Source: Sphingomonas asaccharolytica NBRC 15499 (lineage in GTDB: Bacteria; Pseudomonadota; Alphaproteobacteria; Sphingomonadales; Sphingomonadaceae). From it: DNA of 38,309 nt. The stretch is from positions 1 through 38,309 of the forward strand of contig NZ_BCYU01000044.1 of the NCBI RefSeq assembly GCF_001598355.1, given 5' to 3'. Positions 30,044 through 38,286 of this stretch are shown piece after piece; position 1 is the stretch's first letter, and each line of letters begins with the position of its first letter. Under the pieces are notes generated by a model. It ran no database searches. It had not been told where the DNA came from and saw only the letters and a list, made by a program, of their open reading frames with translations. Both the position numbers and the translations under genes were made by a program.

Positions 30044-30852
30044 AGCCATTGATCGCCTTGATCGCCTTGGGGCTGGCGGGGTGCGCGAGCGCGCAGCCCG
30101 CCAGCACCGGGGGGATCGTCTCGACCAATCCGTGTTCGGACCAATTGCTGCTCGCGCTGGCGCCGGGCAAGGTCACGGCGATCAGCCATTATTCGCAGGA
30201 GCCGGGCGCGACCTCGATCCCGCTCGGGCTCGCGCGGCGCTATCGCGCCACCGCGGGGACGGCCGAGGAAGTGATTGCGCTCAAGCCCGATCTGGTGGTG
30301 GCGTCGAGCTTCACCCCCAAGACGACGCTCGCGGCTTATCGCCGCGCCGGGCTCAAGGTGCTGACGCTCGATTCGCCGACCAATGTCGCCGCCAGCCGCG
30401 ACCAGATTCGCAGTGTCGCTGCAGCGGTGGGGGAACCCGCGGCGGGCGAGCGGCTGATCGCGCGCATCGATCGCGCCGTGGCCAACGCCGCGCCGCGTGA
30501 CGGCCGCCGGCCGGCGACCTTGCTCTATATTTCCGACAGCTTCGCCAATGCCGGCCCCAGCCTGTTGACCGAGATGGTCGGGCTCGCCGGGCTGGGCGAC
30601 GCCAGCAAGGATTTCGGGCTCGCTTTTTCGGGCAACGTGCCGATCGAGAGCCTGGTCGGACATCCGCCCCAGATCGTGATCGACCCCGACCCCGATGGCC
30701 GTACCGCGTCGCTGCGCCGTCGCGTGCTCGGCATGGCGGGCTATCAGGTGATCGAGGAGCGGTTTCCGCGCCAATTGGTCAATTGCGGCGGACCGACCAT
30801 CATTCCCGCGTTGCGCGCGCTCGCCGCGATCCGGTCGCGGGCGCTGTCATGA
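30040..30852 (+). CDS. btuF: Cobalamin ABC transporter substrate-binding lipoprotein
   Basis: This is a 270-residue periplasmic binding protein of the BtuF/FhuD-like class that would hand B12 to BtuCD. It starts MKPLIALIALGLAGC, a short lipoprotein signal with lipobox LAGC and acylated Cys15, so it is membrane-anchored. Family phrases are STNPCSDQLLLALAP, GTAEEVIALKPDLVVAS and DSPTNVAASRDQIRSVAAAVG. The start codon is a TTG (30040) whose last two bases are the first two of the btuB stop (TTGA). There is no ATG or GTG nearby that keeps the signal peptide. The stop overlaps the btuC start. Slightly uncertain whether all ligands are cobalamins rather than related corrinoids. Confidence 0.92.
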   Translation: MKPLIALIALGLAGCASAQPASTGGIVSTNPCSDQLLLALAPGKVTAISHYSQEPGATSIPLGLARRYRATAGTAEEVIALKPDLVVASSFTPKTTLAAYRRAGLKVLTLDSPTNVAASRDQIRSVAAAVGEPAAGERLIARIDRAVANAAPRDGRRPATLLYISDSFANAGPSLLTEMVGLAGLGDASKDFGLAFSGNVPIESLVGHPPQIVIDPDPDGRTASLRRRVLGMAGYQVIEERFPRQLVNCGGPTIIPALRALAAIRSRALS

Positions 30853-31820
30853 ACCGCGCGCTTCGCCTTGGGCTGCTCGCGCTGATTACCGCGGCCTTGT
30901 TCGCGCTGTCGCTGATGGCGGGCAAGCAATGGATCCCGCTCGACGCTTGGTTCGGCCACGATCCACGCTGGGCGATCATCGCCGAACTGCGCATCCCGCG
31001 CGCGGTTCTGGGCGTGCTGCTCGGCGCGGCGCTCGGCCTGTCCGGCGCGGTGCTGCAAGGCTATCTCAGGAACCCGCTCGCCGATCCAACGGTGATCGGC
31101 GTATCGTCTTGCGCGGCACTAGGGGCAGTCGCCTCGATCGTGCTGGGATTCGGTGCCGGCTGGCTGGGCCAGTTCGGCTGGGCGATGGCGGGGGCGGGCG
31201 GTGCGATGGCGCTGCTCGCGATGCTCACCGCACGCGCCGAGACGCCGGTGGTGTTCGTGCTCGCCGGCACCGTGCTCGCCAGCCTGGCCGGGGCGCTGAC
31301 CGCATTCCTGATCTCGATCGCGCCGAATCCCTATGCGATTGCCGAGGCGATCGACTGGCTGATGGGCGCGCTGACCGATCGCGGGCCCGACGATGTCATG
31401 ATGGCGGCGCCGTTCATCGGCGCAGGCGTGCTGCTCATGCTGTTCACCGGCCCTGCGCTCGACGCGCTGGCGCTGGGCGAGGACACCGCGCGCTCGCTCG
31501 GCGCCAATCTCGGCCGGTTGCGGTGGCAAGTGGTGATCGGGACCGGGCTGGCGGTCGGGGCGGGAGTCGCGGTGACCGGCGTGGTCGGGTTCGTCGGGCT
31601 GGTCGTCCCGCATCTGTTGCGGCCGGTGTTCGGTGCCAAACCCTCGGCGTTGCTGGTGCCGAGCGCGCTCGGTGGCGCCGCGCTGACGCTCGCCGCCGAC
31701 AGCCTGTGCCGCCTCGCACCGGGCGCGGGCGAGGTGCGGCTGGGCGTCGCCATGGCGCTGATCGGCGCGCCTTTCTTCCTGGGGTTGCTGTTCCGCGAGG
31801 GGGCCAGGCAATGGCGTTGA
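30849..31820 (+). CDS. btuC: Cobalamin ABC transporter permease
   Basis: The 323-residue product is a FecCD/BtuC-type inner membrane permease with about ten helices. Family phrases are LRIPRAVLGVLLGAALGLSGAVLQGYLRNPLADPTVIGVSS near the N-terminus, GALTDRGPDD in the middle, and GVVGFVGLVVPHLLRPVFG (cytoplasmic coupling region) near the C-terminus. The ATG at 30849 overlaps the btuF stop (ATGA). An upstream in-frame ATG (30783) lies inside btuF and is not used. It overlaps the ATPase gene by ten bases. The position in the operon supports cobalamin rather than iron as substrate. Confidence 0.95.
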   Translation: MNRALRLGLLALITAALFALSLMAGKQWIPLDAWFGHDPRWAIIAELRIPRAVLGVLLGAALGLSGAVLQGYLRNPLADPTVIGVSSCAALGAVASIVLGFGAGWLGQFGWAMAGAGGAMALLAMLTARAETPVVFVLAGTVLASLAGALTAFLISIAPNPYAIAEAIDWLMGALTDRGPDDVMMAAPFIGAGVLLMLFTGPALDALALGEDTARSLGANLGRLRWQVVIGTGLAVGAGVAVTGVVGFVGLVVPHLLRPVFGAKPSALLVPSALGGAALTLAADSLCRLAPGAGEVRLGVAMALIGAPFFLGLLFREGARQWR

Positions 31821-32581
31821 TGCTGGACCGCGTCACGCTCGACCTGCGCGGGCGGCGCGTACTGACCGATGTCAGCGCTGCGTTCGCCACCGGCCGCATC
31901 ACCGTGATCCTGGGGCCTAATGGCGCCGGCAAGACCAGCCTGTTGCGCGCCGCCGCCGGGCTGATCGCCCCGAGCGCGGGCAAGATAGCGATCGACGGGC
32001 GCGCGATCGCCGCGATGTCCCGCGCGGAGCTCGCGCGGACGATCGGCTACCTGCCGCAATCGGGCGACGTCGCCTGGAACATGCCCGCGCGCGACGTCGT
32101 GGCGCTCGGCCGCTTGCCGCATCGTGCCAGTGCGGCGGACGATATCGCCGCCGAGCTTGCGGCAATGGCGGCGACCGATACCGAGCAATTCGCCGAACGC
32201 CGCGTCGGCGAATTGTCAGGCGGCGAGCGCGCGCGCGTGCTGTTGGCGCGCGTGCTGGCGGGCGAGCCGCAATGGCTGTTGGCCGACGAGCCGCTGGCGA
32301 GCCTCGATCCCGCGCATCAGCTCGACTTGCTCGACCGACTGCGCGGCCAGGCGGCGCGCGGCGTCGGTGTGGTCGTCGTCCTGCACGACCTGGTCCAGGC
32401 CGCGCGTGTCGCGGACGAGATCGTGATGCTGCGCGACGGGCGTGTGTTCGCGTCCGGGCCTCCTGCCGAGGTGCTGACCCAGCAGCATCTCCGCGACGCT
32501 TTCGGCGTCGACATATTGCTCGTCGCGGATGCCCAGGGGCGGATGCTGCCCGTCGCCGCGGGCCGCATCGAGTCAGCCTAG
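31811..32581 (+). CDS. btuD: Cobalamin ABC transporter ATP-binding protein
   Basis: The 256-residue product is the ATPase that drives the BtuC permease. Walker A GPNGAGKT (35-42), Q-loop YLPQSG (from 80), signature LSGGE (135-139), Walker B WLLADEP (155-161), D-loop SLD and H-loop His192 are all intact. It is in the FecE/BtuD/HmuV group. The ATG at 31811 overlaps the end of btuC by ten bases. The open frame from 30929 runs through btuC in another frame and is shadow. Its end overlaps the converging LysR gene by nine bases, so the operon seems to end here; no terminator was seen. Confidence 0.95.
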   Translation: MALMLDRVTLDLRGRRVLTDVSAAFATGRITVILGPNGAGKTSLLRAAAGLIAPSAGKIAIDGRAIAAMSRAELARTIGYLPQSGDVAWNMPARDVVALGRLPHRASAADDIAAELAAMAATDTEQFAERRVGELSGGERARVLLARVLAGEPQWLLADEPLASLDPAHQLDLLDRLRGQAARGVGVVVVLHDLVQAARVADEIVMLRDGRVFASGPPAEVLTQQHLRDAFGVDILLVADAQGRMLPVAAGRIESA

Positions 32582-33442
32582 ACCGCCTCCGATCGACTCC
32601 AGCCAGCCGCAGACGGCCTGGATGCGCGAGGCCGAATGCGTGTCCTGATGCGTCACCAGCCAGAAGGTGCGATGCACCGCGACCGCGTCCTCCAGCACCG
32701 GCTCCAGCCGGGGATTGTGGCGCGCGATGAAGTCGGGAAGCACCGCGATCCCGGCGCCGGCCGAGACCAAAGCATGCTGGACGTTGATACTGGTGCTCCG
32801 GACCTGCGGCGCCAGACCGGGCTCGATCTCCGAGAGATAATCGAGTTCCGGCGCGTAGATATGTTCGGGAACATAGCCGACCAGCACGTGCTTGCCGAGA
32901 TCGCCGTTGGACCGGGGCCGGCCGTGCCGATCGAGATAGGAAGACGTGGCATAGAGCCGCAGCCGATAGCGGGCGAACTCGCTGGCGCGGAGTTGCGCGC
33001 TGCGCGGACGGGCGAGCATGATCGCGATATCGGCCTCCCGCTTCGACGGGTTGAGGAAGCCGGACGCGGTGATGAGGTCGAGCCGGATGCGCGGATGACT
33101 CGCCTGGAAAGGCGCGATCGCGGGCGCGACCACCCAGGTCGCAAGGCCCTCCGCCACGCTCACCCGAACATGGCCGGCAGGCGCCAGGTCGCTCGCGGGC
33201 GCGATTGCGGCGATCACCGCGGCTTCGACCGTCTCGGCATGCGCGAGCAGCGCCTCGCCCTCTTCGGTCAGCCGGCGTTCGCCGCCGATCGATTCGAATA
33301 GGGGGCGCTCGACCCGCGCCGCCAATCGGGCAAGCCGCCGGCCGACGGTGGTGGCATCGACGCCCAGCGACCGCGCCGCCGGCGCGATCCGCCTCGATCG
33401 CGCGACGGCGAGAAAGATACGCAGGTCATCCCAATTCTGCAT
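32573..33442 (-). CDS. LysR-family transcriptional regulator
   Basis: The 289-residue product has an N-terminal winged helix (MQNWDDLRIFLAVARSRRIAPAARSLGVDATTVGRRLARLAARVERPLFE region, 1-50) and a periplasmic-binding-protein-like effector domain. The VGRRLARLA phrase puts it in the subgroup whose recognition helix reads DATTVGRR. The start at 33442 is the usual family start; an ATG at 33466 is eight residues longer. It is divergent from mmsA with 123 bases between, the classic arrangement for a LysR protein controlling its neighbour. It may answer to a valine-pathway intermediate (inference). Its end overlaps btuD by nine bases, tail to tail. Confidence 0.92.
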   Translation of the reverse strand: MQNWDDLRIFLAVARSRRIAPAARSLGVDATTVGRRLARLAARVERPLFESIGGERRLTEEGEALLAHAETVEAAVIAAIAPASDLAPAGHVRVSVAEGLATWVVAPAIAPFQASHPRIRLDLITASGFLNPSKREADIAIMLARPRSAQLRASEFARYRLRLYATSSYLDRHGRPRSNGDLGKHVLVGYVPEHIYAPELDYLSEIEPGLAPQVRSTSINVQHALVSAGAGIAVLPDFIARHNPRLEPVLEDAVAVHRTFWLVTHQDTHSASRIQAVCGWLESIGGGLG

Positions 33443-33466
33443 CGCCCAGCCTCGAATAAGGGACAC

Positions 33467-33511
33467 TGCATTTTTGCATGTTCATTTGGCAATTAAGTAG
33501 CCTTGCATGCG
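33467..33511. promoter_or_regulatory. Candidate LysR operator between the LysR gene and mmsA
   Basis: An AT-rich patch in a GC-rich genome holds TGCATTTTTGCA (33467-33478), which has TGCA arms, and a second TTGCATGCGAA (33503-33513). The pieces share TGCAT. LysR proteins usually bind two such sites spaced by a few helical turns between divergent genes, which fits the 123-base gap. Assignment to this regulator is inferred. Confidence 0.4.
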
Positions 33512-33565
33512 AATTTGCCTAGTGAAATAGAGCATCGAGCCGAACGAGGCCCAGGAGAGTTGACC

Positions 33566-35089
33566 ATGCGCACCATCGACCATTTCATCGCGGGCTCTGC
33601 CGGCGGTGGCGCTACTCGTACCAGCCCTGCGGGCGAAGCCCGATTTGGCGACGTGTTCGACCCCAATACCGGGCAGGTTCAGGCCAAGGTAAACCTCGGC
33701 GCGCAAGCCGATCTCGACCGCGCGGTTGCCGCCGCGCAGGCCGCGCAGCCGGCCTGGGCGATGACCAATCCCCAGCGCCGCGCGCGCGTGATGTTCAACT
33801 TCAAGGCTCTGGTCGAAAAGAACATGGACGAACTCGCCCATCTGCTCTCGTCCGAACACGGCAAGGTGATCGCCGATTCGAAGGGCGACATCCAGCGCGG
33901 GCTCGAAGTGGTCGAGTTCGCCTGCGGTATTCCGCATGTGCTCAAGGGCGAATATACCCAGGGCGCGGGTCCCGGCATCGACGTCTATTCGATGCGCCAG
34001 CCGGTCGGCATCGGCGTCGGCATCACGCCGTTCAATTTCCCCGCGATGATCCCCTTGTGGATGGGCGCCGTCGCGACCGCGTGCGGCAATGCCTTCATCC
34101 TCAAACCTTCGGAGCGCGACCCGTCGGTGCCGGTGCGCCTCGCCGAGTTGATGCGCGAAGCTGGCATGCCGGAAGGCATCTTCCAGGTCGTGCACGGCGA
34201 CAAGGAAATGGTCGACGCGATCCTCGATCATCCGGCGATCGCGGCGGTCAGCTTCGTCGGCTCGTCCGACATCGCGCATTACGTCTATAATCGCGGCGTC
34301 GCCGCCGGAAAGCGCGTCCAGGCGATGGGCGGCGCCAAGAACCACGGCATCGTCATGCCCGATGCCGATCTCGATCAGGTCGTTGCCGATCTCTCGGGCG
34401 CCGCGTTCGGCTCGGCCGGCGAGCGCTGCATGGCGCTGCCGGTTGTCGTCCCGGTCGGCGACAAGACCGCCGAGGCACTCAAGGCCAAGTTGATCCCCGC
34501 GATCGCGGCGCTGCGCGTCGGCGTGTCGACCGACAATGACGCGCATTACGGCCCGGTGGTCAACGCCGCGCACAAGCAGCGGGTGGAAAACTGGATCCAG
34601 ACCGGAGTCGACGAAGGCGCCGAGCTGGTCGTCGACGGCCGCGGCTTCCAGCTCCAGGGGAATGAAGAAGGGTTCTTCATCGGCCCGTCCTTGTTCGACC
34701 ACGTCACTCCCGACATGCAGTCGTACAAGGAGGAGATTTTCGGGCCGGTGCTGCAGATCGTCCGCGCACCCGATTTCGAAACCGCGCTCAAGCTGCCGAG
34801 CGATCATCAATACGGCAACGGCGTCGCGATCTTCACCCGCAACGGCCACGCCGCGCGCGAATTCGCCGCGCGGGTCAATGTCGGCATGGTCGGGATCAAC
34901 GTGCCGATCCCGGTGCCGGTCGCCTATCACACCTTCGGCGGCTGGAAGCGCTCGGCGTTCGGCGACACCAACCAGCACGGCATGGAAGGCGTCAAGTTCT
35001 GGACCAAGGTCAAGACGATCACCCAGCGCTGGCCGGACGGCGGGGTCGGCGACGGTGCCAACGCCTTCGTCATCCCGACGATGGGGTAA
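33566..35089 (+). CDS. mmsA: CoA-acylating methylmalonate-semialdehyde dehydrogenase
   Basis: MmsA oxidises methylmalonate semialdehyde (valine) or malonate semialdehyde to propionyl-CoA or acetyl-CoA with NAD+ and CoA. The 507-residue product has the aldehyde dehydrogenase fold with GITPFNFPAMIPLWM, LKPSERDPSVP, VSFVGSSDIAHYVY and QAMGGAKNHGIVMPDAD. The nucleophile is Cys288 in GSAGERCMALP. The GERCMA phrase is the mark of the MmsA branch. The start at 33566 follows CAGGAGAG; an in-frame ATG at 33503 overlaps the operator region. The gene ends 20 bases inside the opposite-strand desaturase gene. The isobutyryl-CoA dehydrogenase-like gene at 37073 belongs to the same pathway. Confidence 0.95.
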   Translation: MRTIDHFIAGSAGGGATRTSPAGEARFGDVFDPNTGQVQAKVNLGAQADLDRAVAAAQAAQPAWAMTNPQRRARVMFNFKALVEKNMDELAHLLSSEHGKVIADSKGDIQRGLEVVEFACGIPHVLKGEYTQGAGPGIDVYSMRQPVGIGVGITPFNFPAMIPLWMGAVATACGNAFILKPSERDPSVPVRLAELMREAGMPEGIFQVVHGDKEMVDAILDHPAIAAVSFVGSSDIAHYVYNRGVAAGKRVQAMGGAKNHGIVMPDADLDQVVADLSGAAFGSAGERCMALPVVVPVGDKTAEALKAKLIPAIAALRVGVSTDNDAHYGPVVNAAHKQRVENWIQTGVDEGAELVVDGRGFQLQGNEEGFFIGPSLFDHVTPDMQSYKEEIFGPVLQIVRAPDFETALKLPSDHQYGNGVAIFTRNGHAAREFAARVNVGMVGINVPIPVPVAYHTFGGWKRSAFGDTNQHGMEGVKFWTKVKTITQRWPDGGVGDGANAFVIPTMG

Positions 35090-35855
35090 GGGCGGGGCGG
35101 TCGGTGACGATCGCCTCGAACTTCTCATGATAGCGCGGGTGCTCCGTCCCCATCATCCGGTCCCACCAAGTGAAGTAGAGGCCGAAATTGTGCCGGCCCT
35201 CGCTATGGTGGAGGTCGTGGTGCGTAGTGGTGGTCAGCCATCCGGTCCAGCGGCTGCGGGTGAAGCCCGACCAGGCAAGCTCATGGCCCGAATGGCCGAT
35301 CACGTTGCGGATGATCTGGTGGAGCAGGAAAGCCAGCACGACCAAAGCGTGGAACGGCACGATCAACAGGAACAGCGGCAGGAAGGCGGCTTCGAATGCC
35401 GCCTCGATGGGCGCGAAGCTGTAGGCGGCCCAGGGCGTCGGCGTGCGCGACATGTGATGTGTCATATGCGCGCGGCGGAACAGCGCCTTCAGGTGCAACG
35501 CGCGGTGCATCCAGTAGAAATAGGCGTCGTGCGCGATGACCACCGCGACGAACTCGACGCCCGCGAGCCAGATCGGCGGCGCGGCCATCGAGACATGGAT
35601 GATCCCCATCCGCGCCAGCGCGATCGTCAGCATGGTGGAGGCGGCGAAGGTCACCATCGTGATCAGCGAATTGATCACCTCGTGCTGCCAATCGGCGAAA
35701 TCGGGCGTCCGAAGCTGGATGCGTCGGCTCTCCGTCCAGCGCGCGCCCAGCCACAGGACCAGGGTCACGCCGCCCGCCGCGGCCAGATAGCGGGTCAGTT
35801 CGATCATATAGCCTTGTGCGCCGCCCATGATGAGCGTTCGGATCGAGTCGGTCAT
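35070..35855 (-). CDS. Sterol desaturase/fatty acid hydroxylase family membrane protein
   Basis: The 261-residue product is a di-iron membrane hydroxylase of the fatty acid hydroxylase superfamily. It has about four or five membrane helices. The histidine clusters that hold two irons are visible: HDAYFYWMHRALH, HMTHHMS, HQIIRNVIGHSGHE and THHDLHHSEGRHNFGLYFTWWDRMMGTEH. The substrate is a lipid or sterol-like/carotenoid molecule, unknown here. It is on the opposite strand to mmsA (20-base tail overlap) and follows the AraC-type gene by 93 bases in the same direction. It is unlikely to act in valine breakdown, so it interrupts that set of genes. Confidence 0.92.
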   Translation of the reverse strand: MTDSIRTLIMGGAQGYMIELTRYLAAAGGVTLVLWLGARWTESRRIQLRTPDFADWQHEVINSLITMVTFAASTMLTIALARMGIIHVSMAAPPIWLAGVEFVAVVIAHDAYFYWMHRALHLKALFRRAHMTHHMSRTPTPWAAYSFAPIEAAFEAAFLPLFLLIVPFHALVVLAFLLHQIIRNVIGHSGHELAWSGFTRSRWTGWLTTTTHHDLHHSEGRHNFGLYFTWWDRMMGTEHPRYHEKFEAIVTDRPALTPSSG

Positions 35856-35932
35856 ACCAAGCTCCCGTCAAATGATGCGGGCTATCTGGCCGATCGGGTG
35901 CAGGTGGTCGCGGCAACGCCGGAAAAAGCCGG

Positions 35933-35948
35933 TCGATTCCGGAATCGA
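35933..35948. repeat. Perfect 16-bp palindrome directly after the AraC gene
   Basis: TCGATTCCGGAATCGA is a perfect palindrome that touches the stop codon of the AraC-type gene. On the minus strand it is followed by CCGGCTTTTTCCGG, so a weak hairpin plus five T could end transcription. It could also be an operator for the desaturase gene, whose start is 78 bases on. Confidence 0.4.
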
Positions 35949-36998
35949 TCAGCTATTTTCGAAACCGCCCAATGCCGCGCGGCGCCAGTCGGTAGGGGTC
36001 TGGCCGGTGGTGTCGCGGAATGCGCGGTTGAACGGCGCCAGGCTGCCATAGCCCAGGTCCATCGCGATGGTGAGCACCGGCAGCGCGACCTTGGCTGGGT
36101 CGCCGAGCCACGCCTGGGCATCGGCGATGCGGTGCGAATTGAGGAAATCGGAAAAGTTGCGATAACCCAGCCGCTGGTTGATCAGCGCGCGCAGGCGATG
36201 CTCGGGCACGCCGAGCTTGGCAGCGAGGACGCCGATCGACAGCCCGGGCTCGCGATAGACATGGCCGGCCATCGCTGCATCGAGCTTCTGCTTGAGCACA
36301 TTGTCGGCCGGCGCCAGGCTCGGCTGCGGTTGGGGAGGGGCCTCGGCATCGAACAGCAGATCGGCATCGCTCGACAACAGCACCGCGCCAAACGCCAGCA
36401 CCGCGATCAGGGTGCTGCCCGATTGCAGGAGCATCAGCCAGGGGATGGTGGCGTAGCCGACGATGGTCTCGACCACGACGACCGCGAGCGTCTGCAACCC
36501 CACGACGATCACGAAACCGGTGCGGAACGCGCGGCGCCGCTCGATCAAATCGTCGCCTCGTTCGGTGATCGCGATCCAGATAGCATGGACGCAGAGCGCG
36601 AAGGCGAGCGCATGCTGTGTCACGTCGGCCGTCACCGGCATGCGATGCGTCCAGTAAACCGCCGCGAGGAAATTGATCCAGCAGGCGAGCGTGGTAGCAA
36701 TGGCGATCGCCAGCGGCCGCCGTTCGATGCGGCGTTCGAAGATCAGGTGGGCGAATACCCACAAAGCGAGCGGCGAGCTCTGCGAGCCGAGCTGGACGAC
36801 CGGCCAGATCCGCATGCTGCGCACGTCGATCACTGGCGCGACGTCGGCCAGATAAGCCGCGACGCACAGCAGCAGCAGCACGGTCGCCCAGCGGATCGGG
36901 CGCGGCGCACGTCCGCGGCCGATCACCAGCGCGATCAACATCAGCTGCCCTGCCGACAGCAGGCGCAGCGCGGTATCGATGAGCAGCATCCGCGTCAT
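35949..36998 (-). CDS. Membrane-anchored AraC-family transcriptional regulator
   Basis: The 349-residue product has an N-terminal membrane part with about six or seven helices (residues 8-215) and a C-terminal AraC DNA-binding domain (about 250-345). The latter has two helix-turn-helix units, SIGVLAAKLGVPEHRLRALINQRLGYRNFSDFLNSHRI and LTIAMDLGYGSLAPFNRAFRDTTGQTPTDWRR. Such fusions sense a signal in or across the membrane. The ATG at 36998 has no strong ribosome binding site; Met4 is an alternative. It is divergent from the acyl-CoA dehydrogenase gene (74 bases) and upstream of the desaturase gene on its own strand, either of which may be its target. Confidence 0.92.
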   Translation of the reverse strand: MTRMLLIDTALRLLSAGQLMLIALVIGRGRAPRPIRWATVLLLLCVAAYLADVAPVIDVRSMRIWPVVQLGSQSSPLALWVFAHLIFERRIERRPLAIAIATTLACWINFLAAVYWTHRMPVTADVTQHALAFALCVHAIWIAITERGDDLIERRRAFRTGFVIVVGLQTLAVVVVETIVGYATIPWLMLLQSGSTLIAVLAFGAVLLSSDADLLFDAEAPPQPQPSLAPADNVLKQKLDAAMAGHVYREPGLSIGVLAAKLGVPEHRLRALINQRLGYRNFSDFLNSHRIADAQAWLGDPAKVALPVLTIAMDLGYGSLAPFNRAFRDTTGQTPTDWRRAALGGFENS

Positions 36999-37072
36999 TG
37001 CTCACGCGTTATGGCTTCGCCCTGACCGCGGGTCTATGGCCCTCTCCACACCGTCCAGACGAGACTTTCCGC

Positions 37073-38218
37073 ATGACCAACCAGTTCGACCTGACCGACG
37101 ACCAGCGCGAGATCCAGGACCTCGCGCGCAAGTTCACTGCCGATCGCATCACGCCGTTCGCAGCGGAATGGGACGAGAAGCGCCATTATCCGGTCGATGT
37201 CTGGAAAGCGGCGGGCGAGCTCGGCTTCGGCGCGATCTATGTCGCCGAGGAATCGGGCGGGATCGGGCTCGGCCGGCTCGAGGCGGCGCTGATCATGGAG
37301 GCGATGGCCTATGGCTGCCCCGCGACCAGCGCCTATATCTCGATCCACAATATGGCGACCTGGATGATCGACCGGTTCGGCGATCAGGCGATCAAGGACC
37401 GCTTCCTTCCCGGCCTCGTCAGCATGGACAAGATCGCCAGCTATTGCCTGACCGAGCCGGGTTCGGGGTCGGACGCCGCCGCGCTCAAGACAAGCGCCAA
37501 GCGGGACGGCGATCATTATGTGCTCAACGGCACCAAGCAGTTCATTTCGGGCGCCGGTTATAACGACATCTATGTCTGCATGGTCCGCACGGGCGAGGAA
37601 AAGTCGAAGGGCATTTCCTGTCTGGTGGTCGAGAAGGACACGCCCGGTTTGTCGTTCGGCGCGCCGGAGCGGAAGCTCGGCTGGAATGCCTCGCCGACCG
37701 CGCAGGTGATCTTCGAGGATTGCCGGGTGCCGATCGAGAACCGCGTCGGTGCCGAAGGTGACGGGTTCCGCTTCGCCATGGCCGGGCTGGATGGCGGACG
37801 GCTCAATATCGGCGCCTGTTCGCTCGGTGGGGCGCAGCGCTGCCTTGATGAGTCGATCAACTATACCAAGGAACGCCAGCAGTTCGGCACGCCGGTCGCC
37901 GATTTCCAGAACACCCAGTTCACGCTTGCTGACATGGCGACCGACCTCGAGGCGGCGCGGGCGCTGCTCTATATGGCGGCGGCCAAGGTGACCGCCAATG
38001 CCCCGGACAAATCGCGTTTCTCTGCGATGGCGAAGCGGCTGGCGACCGATAACGGCAGCTCGATCGTCGACCGCGCGCTCCAGTTGCACGGCGGCTACGG
38101 CTATCTGATGGACTATCCGATCGAGCGCTTCTGGCGCGATTTGCGCGTGCATTCGATCCTGGAAGGGACGAATCAGGTCATGCGGATGATCGTCGGCCGG
38201 GATTTGACGCGGCAATGA
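37073..38218 (+). CDS. Isobutyryl-CoA dehydrogenase-like acyl-CoA dehydrogenase
   Basis: The 381-residue flavoprotein should oxidise a short-chain acyl-CoA to its 2-enoyl form. It has the acyl-CoA dehydrogenase phrases YCLTEPGSGSDAA (124-136), FISGAG (158-162), GRLNIGACSLGGAQ, QFGTPVADFQNTQFTLADMA, LQLHGGYGYL and the catalytic base Glu364 in ILEGTNQVMR. The stretches ISIHNMATWMID, SYCLTEPGSGSDAA and GISCLVVEKDTPGLSFG closely match, from memory, the human isobutyryl-CoA dehydrogenase (ACAD8). With mmsA nearby this supports valine catabolism. The start at 37073 begins the normal N-terminus; an in-frame ATG at 36998 adds 25 unrelated residues. The hydratase and mmsB steps are expected beyond the window. 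Confidence 0.93.
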   Translation: MTNQFDLTDDQREIQDLARKFTADRITPFAAEWDEKRHYPVDVWKAAGELGFGAIYVAEESGGIGLGRLEAALIMEAMAYGCPATSAYISIHNMATWMIDRFGDQAIKDRFLPGLVSMDKIASYCLTEPGSGSDAAALKTSAKRDGDHYVLNGTKQFISGAGYNDIYVCMVRTGEEKSKGISCLVVEKDTPGLSFGAPERKLGWNASPTAQVIFEDCRVPIENRVGAEGDGFRFAMAGLDGGRLNIGACSLGGAQRCLDESINYTKERQQFGTPVADFQNTQFTLADMATDLEAARALLYMAAAKVTANAPDKSRFSAMAKRLATDNGSSIVDRALQLHGGYGYLMDYPIERFWRDLRVHSILEGTNQVMRMIVGRDLTRQ

Positions 38219-38230
38219 GGGGGGAAGCGA

Positions 38231-38286
38231 TTTTCCCCTCTCCCTTTGGGAGAGGGGCAAGCCGCGTAGCGGCGCGGGGTGAGGGC
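38231..38286. repeat. Palindromic GC-rich intergenic repeat, right copy
   Basis: CCCCTCTCCC TTT GGGAGAGGGG (38235-38257) is a perfect 10-base hairpin, followed by GCCGCGTAGCGGCGCGG and GGTGAGGG. Read on the minus strand it has the same order of blocks as 37-105. It begins 13 bases after the acyl-CoA dehydrogenase stop and may slow or end transcription, though no T tract follows. Confidence 0.65.

Noticed and set aside
34536..37025. 829-residue plus-strand open frame
   Set aside because: It runs antisense across the desaturase and AraC genes and through the end of mmsA. The product is Arg/His/Gln-rich without domains, as expected for a shadow in GC-rich DNA.
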